From Talpa occidentalis (lineage: Eukaryota > Chordata > Mammalia > Eulipotyphla > Talpidae): 64,000 nt of DNA. Of this stretch, positions 24,338 to 36,948 are shown piece after piece. The notes beneath the pieces are model-generated. The model was not told the DNA's origin. It was given only the letters and a program-made list of their open reading frames with translations, and ran no database searches. A program made the position numbers and the translations under genes. The stretch covers positions 72,690,301-72,754,300 of the forward strand of contig NW_023604295.1 of NCBI RefSeq assembly GCF_014898055.3, in the 5' to 3' direction. The first letter of the stretch is position 1. Every line of letters starts with the position of its first letter.

Positions 24338-25469
24338 CTATTATTTCAGAACGAATGAAGGAAGTGTGTTAGTTTCACATATTGTTCATAAAGTATTTCT
24401 GGCCCTCTTTTGTTACATAGTGAGATTTTCAACTTCTTACTATGTCACGGATCTACTAAAGTTTGCCCCAAGACTTCTTACACCATTTTCTCAAACTGCT
24501 ATTTTGTTTTCAGTGGAGCTATATTCTATCAAATGTTTGAGAAGAAAAATATGTCTAGTGAACACTCATTTTTAAAGTTGATGCAAATCCAGATGGGTTT
24601 TGGAATATACAACTTTTCATATTTTCAAGACAAAAGTCTGTTGTATCATACATTATGTAAAACCACCAATACAGCCTTATAAGACTGTATAATGAAAACA
24701 CATTAACATTTACCAAGCTAAATGTGCAATTCCTTTTAAAAATTACACAACCAATTGGCATTGATTCCACTGGAGAGCATGAGGTCAAGTTTTCCTGCAA
24801 TAGCAGTTTGATACACACATCAGCTACCTATTACTTGATTGGTCCTAGGAAATCCCTTGTTTCTCTCTGGGAAATGTCCTACATGAACTAGGCAGTACTT
24901 TGTTTCTCAAATTTACTAGTATTTTCCTCTCCTTTTCCTGTGTTATCTAAGAACATTTTCTATACTAGATATCTACTATTATTTTTTGTTCATTCACTTT
25001 TGAATCGACTTTCTTCTGTCCATTCTCTCTTTCACATAATTTCTGTGGAACAGGCAGAACTTAATTAACATGTAACCGATGATGAGGAATCTTTGGGGTA
25101 GGAGGACTCTTCCTCAGATTCAAAGCATCAGGTTCTGTTTATGTAATTATTGGATGAAGAATTCTATTAGACAGAACATTCTATGAGGTGTGAGATTATG
25201 CTTACCTCTCAGAGTACTGTGTAGCTTTCACTTATTAAAATGACTGGCACATAACCGAAACAAGAAAATACACAATTATGCAAAAGAAAGCAAATAAAAA
25301 TAGCCAAAAGAGCACATTAAGTGATGAAATAATGGAGGAGCCAAAATATCTCTGATTGCATCTCTTTTGCTTAACAGAAAAATAAAGAAGAAAGAAGTGT
25401 CAAAGCAAGAAGGACAAACTATGTTCAAACATATTACATTTGTGGTTATGGCAGAAAATATAAAATATG
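24338..25469. other. unassigned sequence
   Basis: No repeat family or gene recognised. The frames in 24,410-24,818 are short and lack domains. Confidence 0.5.
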
Positions 25470-25860
25470 TGCATTAGCTTCCTAGGGATTCCATGACAAA
25501 CTATTGTGAATTTGATGACTTAAAACAATAGAATTTAATTTTTTTCTCACTTCTAGCTGCCAGGAAATCTTAAATCAAGCTTCTGGTGACTCCAGGATTT
25601 CCTTGGTTTGTAGCTACATAGTTTCATTATCTGCCTTCATCTTCTCATGGCCTTCTCTTCTATGTACCACTCCCGCATCTCTCTTTTAGGGAAACTTTAA
25701 ATTGCATTGAGTGTCTACCTGAATAATACAGAATAATGTCATCTTTAGATCCTCAATTGCATTACAAGACTATTTTTCCAAATAAGGTCATATACATAAG
25801 TTCTATATTTTAAGACATAAAAATAATCATTTTGGGGTTTACTATTCAATCTACTATCAT
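25470..25860 (-). mobile_element. old MaLR-like LTR, antisense
   Basis: TAGCTTCCTAGGGATTCCATGACAAACTA, GACTTAAAACAATAGAATTT, TCTCATGGCCTTCTC and CTATTTTTCCAAATAAGGTC are in the order of antisense MLT1-type LTRs. Strongly diverged. Confidence 0.65.
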
Positions 25861-26294
25861 TTGTTCAATAGGAATTTGATCTAAAATTCAAGAACTTTCA
25901 GACTTAAGATACAAAATTTTGAGATATATGCTTATCATTATCAGTATTTTTCCTCCAAGAAACAAAATACAACAGAATTGAATCATCACATTTACTTCTG
26001 AATTCTTGTATAATTTTTAATAAAATCTTTAAAATTAAATGCTAATCTAAGACAAGCATCCATTAAAAGTGTCCAGATTTACTCCTTGCCTTACTTGATG
26101 GGATTAATTATAGCACACTCTCATAAATATTGTTTGTCTACTTAAACTAGCACCTCAATAAATTGGGTACTTTAGGCAGTCTTTTAGGAACACAAAATTC
26201 TGGATTCTTTGGGGAGTCATCACTAGTAGATTTGGAAAAGTCCTTTAGCAAACAACTGAATAATGAAATCATGACACACACCACTGCAGCAGAG

Positions 26295-26465
26295 AATGCA
26301 GTGGGGATAATATGGATTTGAGTCAAACTGGCCTAGGTTTCAATCTAGCCTTCAGCCTTTTTTGACTCTTTCACTTTGACAAGTTACTGGTACTCTCAGT
26401 TCCCACTGTTGCAAACTATTATACCCTATCTCATAAAATTATTATAAATATTAAAATATTAAGAT
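26295..26465 (+). mobile_element. MIR SINE
   Basis: GGATTTGAGTCAAACTGGCC, TAGGTTTCAATCTAGCC, TTTGACAAGTTACTGG and CTCATAAAATTATTATAAATATTAAA follow the MIR consensus order. Confidence 0.7.
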
Positions 26466-29155
26466 TGTTAGCATACATGATTAAATCTTACATGTATTCA
26501 ATTTTCAATTAGAGTTTTAACACCCATACTAAACAGACTCAAACACAGTTAGTGAAAGATACAGCACATCCTGGGAAAAAAGCCTATAGTTAATGGATGT
26601 GCATAAGACAAGATTTTCTCAAAACCATGAAGGAAGTGAAAGGTTTCTTCATTGACCTAATTCAATAATTCTACCCTCTGTCATGTGCCCTATAGTCAGG
26701 GTCTTTCTAGCCCGGTCCATCTAACAAAATCCATACTAAGTTGTAGCAGTGCAATATGTGATCACCTTGCCAAAAATGACTGTTCCTTGCTTTGAAAGGA
26801 ACAGTCCTGAAACTGTTAAGAATACAGGTATAATGGAAAAAATTTAGTAACAAACCAGTGAGTGATATGTGGGTATAATATTTTGAAGGATGGTATAATT
26901 TTATATTACCTCTACTAGTTATATCATCTGTTTCACAGTTCATATTTTGATACATGTTAATTTCCAGACAAACATCTTGTTTACCAACAAAACCTCATCT
27001 TTCCATATTAAGGGTGAGAAAGAATATATTAAGGACTATTTGGTACCTAACAAAGTTTCTGGGGGATCAAGGGTCAAAAGTACCACTTAGACAGGCAGAA
27101 ACAATGCTTAAGCTAATCTTGGAAAGATGGTAGCAAAGTCACCACTAATCATGTTCCTTCATGCGGATGCCTGTGTCTCTCTGGATGCTTGACCCTGCCA
27201 TTGTCATCTCAGAGAGCTGAGTCTCACACAACATTATCCAGAGGAAAATACCACCCATTTGCTTCTTGCATTGTCCTGAACAGCAATCTAGTGAGGATAT
27301 ATGAGGGCTGTCTAATGCCTATCCTTAGGTCGCAAATAAGATGGAAATAGACCAGAATTCGTGAATATATCAAACTTAAAATGGTAGTTGTTCAAGATTT
27401 GCCATCACTATGTAAAGGCAGATATTTTGTGATTATTGGGACCAGAAATATTAAAAAAATAAACTTAAAATATTCTTATCAGTATGAGATGAATAGGAAG
27501 ATGAGAATATGTTACACTATAATTACAGTAGTTAAAAACCTAAAAATCCCAGGATCCTGTGTTACCTCTAACATATCTTTATATAATCCTTCTATAACCA
27601 AATGAAATGTTTCTATTGTATTTTGCCTTTAATAAAAATTGGTAAAAGAAATAAAATTAAAATGAATGTAAGGATATATTTTACTCATGCTACTGTGTGA
27701 ATTATAATCTGACAATAAAGGGCCACTCAAACAAACATTTACATGCATATGAATAATCGATGGGCAGTGCTGAAAAAAAAATCCATTTATATCACTAATG
27801 ACTTTACCATGCCTCATAGTTTCTTGTTATAATTTTGATTACTTATTTTTCAGCAGAAGAGCTATAATCTATTGAGATCACTACAAACAACTTCAGGGTT
27901 TCTGATAAGAGTGTTTATATAGATAATCCATTATACATTAGCTCAAATAAGTTATTTATCAAGAATAATCAAAGAGTTCTTTGGGGTAAATTTCTTCCAG
28001 GTTAACCTAAAATAAAATTTTAAACTTATTTTTTCCTGAGCCATGCTAGAATTTGATTTTTATCATAATGTTTCCTTTTCTCCAAAATATCTAATAATTG
28101 ACAGTGATCCATATGAGAACTGAAACAAGGATTTTACAGCACTTCTTGGAAGTCTCTACAAATTGACCAGCAAATCTCTAGCACAATAAATATGGAACAT
28201 ACATGTATTTTAAAAAGTAGTCTAAAACAGCAAGAAATAACAGTTAATAGAGCATACTTGTTGGGATAATGCAAATATAAAATGAATATTCAGTTTTATA
28301 GTTCAGTGTGATAAAGTCATCCATACATATGACAGTTCCAAAAGTTTTAAAAATTAAATTACATGTCTCTACACAGATAATTAAGAGGCAAATATATGCA
28401 CAGAGTTGTGTGCAAGTTTATATTCTTTGGACATTTTCCAGGCACAGTTTTCCATTTGTACTAATAATCTGCCTGACATTAAAATACACTTTGAGCAGCA
28501 AATTTTTACAAACCATTGGTAATTAAACAGGAATCATTCCTTGTGATAAGGGACTCTGAATGTGTTTAAGATGCAAAGGAAAGCCTTTAATTAACTACTT
28601 ATAAATTTATGATGTGACAAGATATTGTCTGTTTCTATTTCACAAGAGACCTCCCAGGGCCAGGAGGGGCCCAGCTCAAGCTATTAGTTACCTTTCAGTG
28701 GCAGCAGAGCTACTGGAGAGTTGAATGGATCCCGCAGTATCATGCTGCATATAAGAACAACTGCATAAAATATTAATCACTCTAGCTCCACATGTGAAAT
28801 TTTACAAAAGAGAAAGTCAAAGAGGAAGGGGGAAAATATCATAACAGGGTGCCATACATTAGCATCAACAAACCACCCGTAATGGCTAAAGCAAAATGCA
28901 GTGGCCCAAGCCCCACATGTTAATAATTTTCAAAGTTTTGTCATGGTTAAATAATGACCTTGCCACAGTGGGAAGCCCTAGTATAAAAGGATGGTATTCT
29001 GTCCTTATGGGAAAAGGAAAAAAACCCTTGTGCCAATATGACAATTGAAACAATTCATCAAAAACAAACCAAATGTTAAAATGAGCCTGGTGCATTCCTG
29101 AGGCTGGTTATGCATGATGGCACCTTTCTTGGAATATAATAACACTGAGTTATTG
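26466..29155. other. unassigned sequence
   Basis: 2.7 kb with no recognised family except the short hairpin at 26,778-26,806. The segment 28,640-28,760 has higher GC than its surroundings but no element I can name. Confidence 0.45.
26778..26806. other. perfect 11-bp inverted repeat
   Basis: GACTGTTCCTT (26778-26788) and its exact reverse complement AAGGAACAGTC (26796-26806) are separated by 7 bases. The arms contain TGTTCC/GGAACA half-sites, but the spacing is wider than the 3 bp of a classical steroid-receptor element. Confidence 0.8.
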
Positions 29156-29159
29156 TTCT

Positions 29160-29312
29160 TTGTAAGTTATTTATCCTACATATGCCATATAACCTGTGAA
29201 AAAGGTTCGTATTGCTATCCCCAATTTTCAGTTGAGTACTGCTGTTGAAAGTTTATAAGCAGGGATTCTGGAATTCAAACTCAGTTTTGTCCAACTCCAA
29301 TCCATAAACTTT
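29160..29312 (-). mobile_element. MIR SINE, antisense
   Basis: CTATCCCCAATTTTCAGTTGAG, TATAAGCAGGGATTCTGGAATTC and AACTCCAATCCATAA match the antisense MIR core in order. Confidence 0.6.
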
Positions 29313-30290
29313 TTGCCATGTGGTAGAAGATTTTGCTTCACTTTTTTTTTTTTTTTTCCCCAAGTAGGTTTCACAGTTTTGGTCTTATGAAGATTACACC
29401 TGCCCTAAATGTAATAGTCTGTAATGAATATTATTATAAAGGGTCACAAGTACTTCTGAAGGAATGAGTAGTTAAATTATATTCAAACACTTTTATTTAC
29501 TAAAAATGTAAAGGGAAAAGAGAAAGAATATAGATATTTAGTAAAAATTAAACCTGGTTAAAAAAAAACATGTTCACATCCAATTTATATTTTATAAGAA
29601 TATATAATATATATCTAATATATATTCAATTGAATACTTTTAGTTTCCATAATGTTCAGATATGCAATTTCTAGTGTGACACAATTTTTAAGAGATCTAC
29701 TTTAAAAAAGAAAGAAAAAAGCTATCAGTCTACAAAATATATTACAGATGTACCTGTTCAGAACTGTCATTCTAGACTCTGCATAAAATTGCAATGCCAT
29801 TGAAGAATAAACAGGTGAAGAAGAAGAGCACCAGGTGTACAAAGATGTTTTCATAGACACATAATGTAAACAAAAGTGAACTGAAGTTGGAAAATCAAAG
29901 GGTAGGGAAGTGAAAAGGAGGAATGTTACTGAGGACATTTAAGGATCAGTTTAGTGACTTGCTTAGCAAGGCTTGTTGGAATCCGGAAGAAGAGTTGCTT
30001 AGAGTCGCAGAACTATAGAACCTAAAGTGATCATAGCAGAGTTTATGTATCTCTCCTTTGAGAACACAGGACTGTGAGGTTGTTGGCTCTATCTACTTAG
30101 AGACTAAAAAAAAAAAAAGAAAAAAAAAAAGAAAAAACAATATTTAACTGAAGACTTTTAAGTTAAAGGTCATGTTTGGATGAATTGGCCAAATTTTATT
30201 TTAATTAATGGGAAATAAGAAAAAGAGACTAAGAGTTCTACAAATCAAAAAGAGTATTCCAGAGGCAAAAGCATGTCTATTGGTACAGTA
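29313..30290. other. unassigned sequence with A/T runs
   Basis: Contains a T run at about 29,341-29,357 and an A-rich (A)nG block at about 30,108-30,137. No family recognised. Confidence 0.5.
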
Positions 30291-30297
30291 ACAGTAA

Positions 30298-30478
30298 AAC
30301 ATCTCATTTATTGAATATCTGTTATTAGGAAGAAACTTTTTTCAGTGCTCCACTGAAATTGGCTGATTTCAATATTAACTTTTTGTTTTAAATTTTATTG
30401 ATAAAGTTAAATGACTTACCAAAAGTCCAATGGCAAATAAAGAAATAACAAGAATTCAGCACAGGTAGTTTGCCTTTA
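30298..30478 (-). mobile_element. possible MIR SINE, antisense
   Basis: CATTTATTGAATATCTGTTATTAGG, TAAATGACTTACCAAAAGTCC and AAGAATTCAGCACAGG keep the antisense MIR order. Diverged. Confidence 0.5.
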
Positions 30479-31325
30479 GATTGGGCTTTTAGCTATTGTA
30501 AAAAGCAGCTTTTCCTAGCAACTCCCTTTATATTTAGGTGTTTCTTTATCAAGTTCCTTAGCTATCTACATAGATGGCAGAGTGATAATCACGCATTTTT
30601 AAAAAATAATAGAAGTAGTGTTTCCAAATAAGAAAACAGAGTAAAATCAGAGGATGTAGGTCTGAAATCATGAGTTAAACAAAGAGTATAATCAATGTGA
30701 ACATGCTATGCAAAAGAAATTTTTTTCCATTATAATTATATAGATACCAATACAAAGTTGGAGAGAGGGCAGCAAGAAAAGGAAAGTGTTTCTGTGGTAT
30801 GGTGGGGGCGAGAGGGTATCTACAAATTCCACATTACATGTGGTGAATTACAACTGACAGTAGATTCCATTTTGATTCAGGGGGTGGACTATTTATGAGT
30901 TTGGAGAATGCTATTTGTCTGAGCTAAACCAAGATTTTATAATCACATTTTATGCAGCTTAGAAGTGATTTTCTAATTCAAATTCATAGCAAATTGTTAT
31001 AAGGAGAGGTGTACTATCATAGGGGTTCAGGAATTAAAATTGCTGAAAGTCCAAGGAGTATCTGCTTGTTTTCTATAATTAAGAAAGTTGACATTGAAAG
31101 TTGATACTTGCTTTCCATATTGGTGTCAAATTTACTTTCTATGACACTAATTTTCAAAAAGACTAATAGTTAAAATATTAGAAAATAGCCTCACCAAATT
31201 AGAATTGTTTTAGCTCTCATCCTCAATAAACCCTGTGTTTATTGAATTAAATATAGTGGAAGTGTATTTCTTGTTTAGAATGCATACAAGGAGTTGTTCC
31301 TGATTTTATGGGCAGCTTTCCATAC
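30479..31325. other. unassigned sequence
   Basis: Nothing recognised. Confidence 0.5.
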
Positions 31326-31329
31326 TTAA

Positions 31330-31645
31330 ATATTCATGGGTCCAGGAAGCTCCATCTTTGATTCTGCTGCCATAGAAGCTTCATCATCATTTAGCCATGT
31401 CTTTCCAGAAGGGGATAAAGATCAAATCATAACAAACACTGCTCCAAAGCAATGACTTGGAAGTGATCCATATCACAGTTGCTCACATTCTATTGATGAG
31501 ATCTAGGCACAAAGCCACATTTAAATGTAAGGAAGCTGGGATAGACAATCATGCTGAGTGCCTTGGAAGAGAAAAAAGACCTTGGAGAGAAGCTAGGAGG
31601 ATCTGCCATATCACTATGCAGAAAAATTACATAGTTTATCTACAA
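31330..31645 (-). mobile_element. possible old LTR-type repeat, antisense
   Basis: AGCAATGACTTGGAAGTGATCC, GTTGCTCACATTCTATTGATGAG, CACAAAGCCACATTTAAATG and GGAAGCTGGGATAGAC follow a common mammalian LTR-type repeat in reverse. The 96-codon frame at 31457-31747 lies inside it and is not a gene. Confidence 0.5.
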
Positions 31646-31800
31646 TGTTGCATATTTTTTAAAGCATTACCAAAAGTATTTAAATTGCCACCACTGAGAA
31701 TTTTTGGAGGCTCCTTGTGCCATTTAATCTACCTATTAGTTCATTAATGTATCTAGTACTCTCTTCAACAACTTGTGGGAAGAAGAATAATTACTACTTT

Positions 31801-32070
31801 TTAAAATTTTTTTTAAAGATTTATTTTTATTTATATAAGAACTGGGGTACAGGTCAGAGGTGTGGGAGGGTTAGAGAATTCACCAGAGACAGAGCGGAGA
31901 GCAAAACAGGCAGACCAAAGACACTGCTGAGGGGAGCAGCGGGCAAGGCAGGAGATGTCTGCCACGCCATGTGGGTTTCTCCCTGGCCAGCCAGGAATGA
32001 ACCTGTGCTGAAGAGGCTGCAGATAGCTTCAAAGTGAGGTGTTCAACCACCTGTGCCACTGGGGAGGCCC
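31801..32070 (-). mobile_element. tRNA-derived SINE
   Basis: A reverse copy ending at CCACTGGGGAGGCCC. The imperfect TSD TAATTACTA / TTATTACTA is at 31789 and 32071. Part of the body after the CAGACC block is shortened. Confidence 0.92.
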
Positions 32071-33165
32071 TTATTACTATTAACTTTTGATAATGCATTT
32101 CATTGACCATATTGTGGTGTGTATATTTTTAATGTGATATAAAAATATAAGATGATTGCCTTATCGCTTTATAAATACAATTAATTTGACTATGTCAGAA
32201 ACTTTGAAATTATATTTTTGTTTATATATTATCAAAATCATAATTTATAATTTTAAGTAGGTTCAGACACATCATATATGGTACACAGTAATCTAGTTGT
32301 TAGAGGGGAAAATCAAGAGTAGCAAGTGATGAAAATTAAATCATAAAATGGCATTTAACAGAAAATGGAATGTTTATGTATAACCCAGAACTTAAAATAC
32401 AACTATTTTAGTCCTCACTTTGCTTTCTACCTCTACTACTATAAATAATAATGACTTCATTCTCATTTTACATATAAGCATATATGTATGCCAACATTCC
32501 TAAATTAAAATAAAAATTTTTATTTTCCATTTCCCAATTTGTTTAGATTAATCTAATTGACTCTAAATGATAGGTAGCATTTATCTATAAAAACAAGTTG
32601 CCTGTTTTTTGGTATCACACACACACACACACACACACACTTTTGTGGTGTTGTTAAGGTCAATCCCTTTCCTCTGTACTAGCACCTTTGTTCCATTGTT
32701 TTTCTTTTCTTTTTGTTTTTCTTTTGCTTTGAACTAAAACCAGTAATTTTTGCTTCTGTGACCAAGGTCTTTATCCATCATTTACCCAAATTCTCCTTTT
32801 CAATACTAGTAGAGAACAGATAAACAGAAAATGCTCATTCCATCTACAAAAAGCGTATGATGTAACTTAGGTGTTTCATATACTGACACATCAAAACTAA
32901 TCTTTCCCTTTGTATTCTATCTGTGTAAAAGATTGACAATAAGGAAATTGTGTGGCTAAAGGCAGAGAAAAGAAACATCTACAACTCACAAAGCCATGGG
33001 TAATTCACAAATCCTATTCTAAACTGTGAATGTTATGAATGTAGAGGTAAGAGCTTAGTCACCTATTTTCCCATAACTCTGCTTGCTGAGTAATCATAAG
33101 TAGTCATTAACAATACTGCAAAATAAGATGTAGTAAGAAAAATCTATTATATTTTTTTTATTTAT
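32071..33165. other. unassigned sequence with (CA)n
   Basis: Contains a (CA)12 run at 32,616-32,640. No gene or interspersed family recognised otherwise. Confidence 0.5.
32616..32640. repeat. (CA)12 microsatellite
   Basis: Pure CA run followed directly by TTTTGTGGTG. Confidence 0.9.
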
Positions 33166-33169
33166 TTAT

Positions 33170-33396
33170 TTATTTTTTTTTTAATAGAGGCATGTTTTAT
33201 TTATTTATTTATTTGTTTGTTTGTTTTGTTTGTTTGTTTATACATGCACTGGGTACAGTCAGAAGCGCGGGAGGGTGAGAGAATTCACCAGAGCCAGAGT
33301 GGGGAGCAGAACAGGCAGAAGGACCAAAGTACACTGCTGAGGGGAGCAGCGGGCGGCAGGAGAGGTCTGCGCGCCATGTGGGACCCTCCTCCGCTG
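33170..33396 (-). mobile_element. young-subfamily SINE joined to L1 at its broken 5' end
   Basis: The tail complement AATAGAGGCATGTTTTATTTA and the body are near consensus up to GACCCTCCTCCG (33,385-33,396). There the SINE stops and L1 ORF2 sequence starts with no TSD between them. The tRNA-like head is missing, and I find no remainder on the other side of the L1. Confidence 0.92.
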
Positions 33397-33748
33397 GGAT
33401 TACATCAAACTAAAAACCTCTGCAAAGAGGAAAACAACAGAACTAAAACAAAAAGACAGTTTTACTAAATGGAAGAAAATCTTTGCACACCATACATCTG
33501 ACAAAGGACTGTTATCAAAGATATACAAAGGACTCATAAAAACTCTACCAAAAAAAAAAAAAAAATCCAGTCAAAAAATGGACAGACGAACTAAACAGAT
33601 ACTTGTCCAAAGAAGGCATTCAGACTATAAATAGGCACAAGAAAAAAAGGTTCACCATATTTATCATTAGAGAAGTGCAAATCAAGACCACAACGAGCTA
33701 CAATCTCACATATATGAGAATGGCCCATATTGAAAAAGTTCAGAAATA

Positions 33749-34017
33749 GGAACTCACCTGGTGGTGCAGCGGTTGAGCGCTGGGCTGCAAAGCTGCCTGC
33801 AGCCTGTGCAGCACCGGTTCTATCCACGGCTGCTGGCGAGGGTCCTACATGGCGCAACAGAACTCTCCTGTTGTGCACGATGCTCCCCTCAGCAGTATAC
33901 CTCGTCAGTCTGCCTGTTATGCTCCCTGGTCTGGCTCTGGTGAATTCTCTCACCCTCCCACGCTTCTGACTGTACCCAGTGCTTGTATAAATAAATAAAT
34001 AAATCTTTAATAAAAAG
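33749..34017 (+). mobile_element. tRNA-derived SINE nested in L1
   Basis: Head CTCACCTGGTGGTGCAGCGG and tail AAATAAATAAATCTTTAA. The perfect 15-bp TSD AAAAGTTCAGAAATA is at 33734-33748 and 34018-34032. It is GC-richer than the L1 host and near consensus. Confidence 0.95.
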
Positions 34018-34612
34018 AAAAGTTCAGAAATAACAGGTGCTGGAGAGGATGTGGAGAAAAGGAAAATCTTCTATAAACCTGGTGGGAATGCAAACCGGTC
34101 CAGCCGATACGGAAAGCAGTATGGAGATGTCTCAAAACATGAACAACGTGTGTGCAATTTTATCCAGTAATTTTACTCCCAGGCGTCAAAAATTCAAAGG
34201 CATTAATTTGAAAGGAAATTTGCACACCCATGTTTATTGTATCACTATTTACTATAGCTAAATTATGGAAACAGCCTATGTGCACCAAAACGGGCAAATG
34301 GGTCAAGAAGATGTGATATATAAATGTAATGGAATATTCCTCAGCAATCAAGACAAGATAAACTCATGCCATTTTTGGTAACATGGGTGGAGCTGGAAGT
34401 GATAATTCAAAGTGAGTAAGTCAGAAGGAGAAAGAGAAATACTGAATGGTGTCACTAATATGTGAAGCATCAAATAACTAAACTAAGAGTATGATAAAGA
34501 CAAGCTTAAATACTAAGTCTTGATAGCTGACTACAGAACTGAAACACCAAAGGATGAAGGGCAGAGGAGGGGCAAGGACAAAGAATGAAGGAATCACAAA
34601 AAATGGAGATGG

Positions 34613-34872
34613 GGGTCTCCCAGGTGGCACAAGGGGTTAAGATGCAGCCTGTGAAGCTATTCACAACCACTGCAGCAGGAGTTCAATCCTCAGCCAGGAA
34701 GCAACCCACATGGCACATCAGACCTCTCCTATCTCGCCCACTGCTCCCCTCAGCAGTGTATTTCAGTAGATCCACCTGTTCTGCTTCCTACTCTGTCTCT
34801 GGTGAATCCGCTCACCCCTCAAACCTCTGGTCTGTACCCCAGCTCTTGTATGCATAAATAAATCTTTAAAAA
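34613..34872 (+). mobile_element. tRNA-derived SINE nested in L1 3' region
   Basis: A TCTTT-tail subfamily copy. The TSD AAATGG(A/T)GATGG has one mismatch (34601-34612, 34873-34884). Confidence 0.92.
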
Positions 34873-35095
34873 AAATGGTGATGGTTTACAGGTGATTTGG
34901 TGCTGTGTGCACTACATTGGTAATGCATGATAGGGGTATCCAAATATTCTCTCAGTTAAATACATGTTTTTATGAGTTTTGCTAATTATAAAGTCTAATT
35001 ATCACCAATTTTATAGACTTTAAGCATGAGAATCACTCAAGACTTTAAGACATTGACCTTTATATAGAGAAACATAATTAGGTCATTTTTATGGA

Positions 35096-35098
<3 letters not shown>

Positions 35099-35136
<38 letters not shown>
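35099..35136. repeat. (GT)19 microsatellite
   Basis: The longest pure dinucleotide array in the window and likely polymorphic. Confidence 0.95.
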
Positions 35137-35138
<2 letters not shown>

Positions 35139-36778
35139 TTTAGTTGTTACTATCTAAAGATGTAATCAGCCCAGTCTCCCTCATGGTAGGAATTTTACCA
35201 TATCCTAGCTCGGCCTATAATCGAGCATTCATAATCTTCATCAGTTGTGATTAGAACTCTTGTCTCTCTGAGCATTTTCCACAGATAAATATAAGAAAAG
35301 TCTTGAATAGTGCTATATGACTCAAGTATTTTCAATAAGAACAGCTTTTGCTAGCAAGAATTTTTTTTTCCTTTTTCCCTATCACATGAAAGAATTTTCA
35401 TTCTCTTCTTTATAGTTTCCATAAATCTCTATTTGAGGATACTAGAAAAGAGTATTTATAATTCGAGGATACTTGAATTACAAGTGATTTTCTCCAGAAA
35501 TGTTAATCATATTAAGACAAAATAATCAGGATTTAATAAAATATATAGAAGACTATCGATGGATTATGTATCCCATGCATGTATGTAAAACATGCATATC
35601 CTTTAAATATATCCCCGACACTGAACTTATTACCTTTTCATCTTTAAATAAATCTTTATAAATGCTCAATTATAGTTTTCCATTCCCAAGCTCTTCAATT
35701 AGTTTAAATTATCTTATTTGTAGGTTAAATTCACCTTCTGAAAACAGATTGCTTCAAGATATGTATTATTTTGTTAAGATCAATTCTCTTTTAGCACTTT
35801 TCTTTCCCTTTTTCTTCTTTATTTGTTTAGTTTTTCCATTTATCTTAACAAAAGACAGTCTGTTAATATAATGTCTTGCAATTTTAATAGAAATTAATTT
35901 CACACTATAAAGAAATCTTTTTTTCATTACAAATTGATGAACTGCCAGAATATTTTTTCAGCAGAATGTATGAATGATATCAGATGTACAATGCATTTAT
36001 TCCTGCCTTATCATACTGGGGTTTTTCTTTCTTCTCTATTTCTCTGTATGAAATGTAGATAAGGATGGCTGTTATAGGACGTGGGAAAAAATTCAAGGTG
36101 GTTGCCAAAAACACATGTCTGTCTAACACTCAAGGGAGATCATAGCTTTTATCTTTAAATTCCAAAAATTACCCATGTATTATTGCAATCTTAGGTCATC
36201 CTTATTTAATTATAATTGCATATTTGTTAAAATAATGAACTATACAGTCAGTGCCTAGCAATTACTCTTATTTCACATAGTCCTCAACCCTAATTTGATA
36301 TATCCAAAAAAAGGTTGTAAGGTTTTATTTGATTTGGCTTTTTCTTGTATTCTTTTGTAAAATAGATTAAACAAAACACTTCCAGAGCTTGAGTTAATTA
36401 TTTGTCAAAAGCAATTTCTCCAGCCGATGATAATCTTGGAAAGAGATTTATACTTTTTGGCTGGGCTATAAATTTTTTTCTTTATAATTCTTTGAGGAGA
36501 ATACTTTTAGTTCTGACTATAGTTTCTTGAAACTGTAGCAGAACAATTTTTACCACAGGGTTTTCAGCCAAAGAAAAAAATTAGAAGCTAAAGTAAAAAA
36601 GAAAATAATCCAATTACTTATGAATTATAGATAGATAATTTTCGTTATGAATTAACAAGAAAAATTAATGTGTAACTGTAGGCATGCCATAAATATTTGC
36701 CAAAGTAAGAAAAGACTAAATATGCAAACTAGTATACATAATAATAAAAATAATAGTAACAATATAATAATATTTTTC
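35137..36778. other. unassigned AT-rich sequence
   Basis: No element recognised. The frame at 35662-35871 is hydrophobic/phenylalanine-rich because the region is T-rich. Confidence 0.5.
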
Positions 36779-36779
36779 A

Positions 36780-36948
36780 TCAGCTACTATGGTCAAAGCA
36801 CTGTTTCATATTCTTTTTTAATACATTTAATCTCAACAGCAACTTAAAGATCCAGTTACTATCTTAATGGCCAAAGCAAGAACAAAGAGTTTAAGTAACA
36901 TGACTAAGGTCATGTTTTAGTGAATTTGAACTAGGTAGTTTGACTAAG
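36780..36948 (-). mobile_element. MIR SINE, antisense
   Basis: AAAGCACTGTTTCATATTC, CATTTAATCTCAACAGCAAC, TTAAGTAACATGACTAAGGTC and GAATTTGAACTAGG match antisense MIR in order. Confidence 0.65.

Larger units (their letters stand above)
33397..34960 (+). mobile_element. old L1 ORF2 end and 3' region, split by two SINEs
   Basis: Decayed ORF2: frames read YIKLKTSAKRK..., then DKGLLSKIYKGLIK and REVQIKTTTSYNLT, matching L1 (DKGLISKIYKELIK; REMQIKTTMRYHLT). It continues after a SINE at 34,018 with CWRGCGE-type and FTPRRQ-type remnants. Stops and frameshifts are many. The 3' UTR is interrupted again by the SINE at 34,613, and the right edge is approximate. It belongs to a different and older L1 subfamily than the copies at 17.3 and 52 kb. 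Confidence 0.88.

Noticed and set aside
34037..34261. 74-codon forward frame that might be a small gene
   Set aside because: It is frameshifted L1 ORF2 remnant continuing from 33,397.
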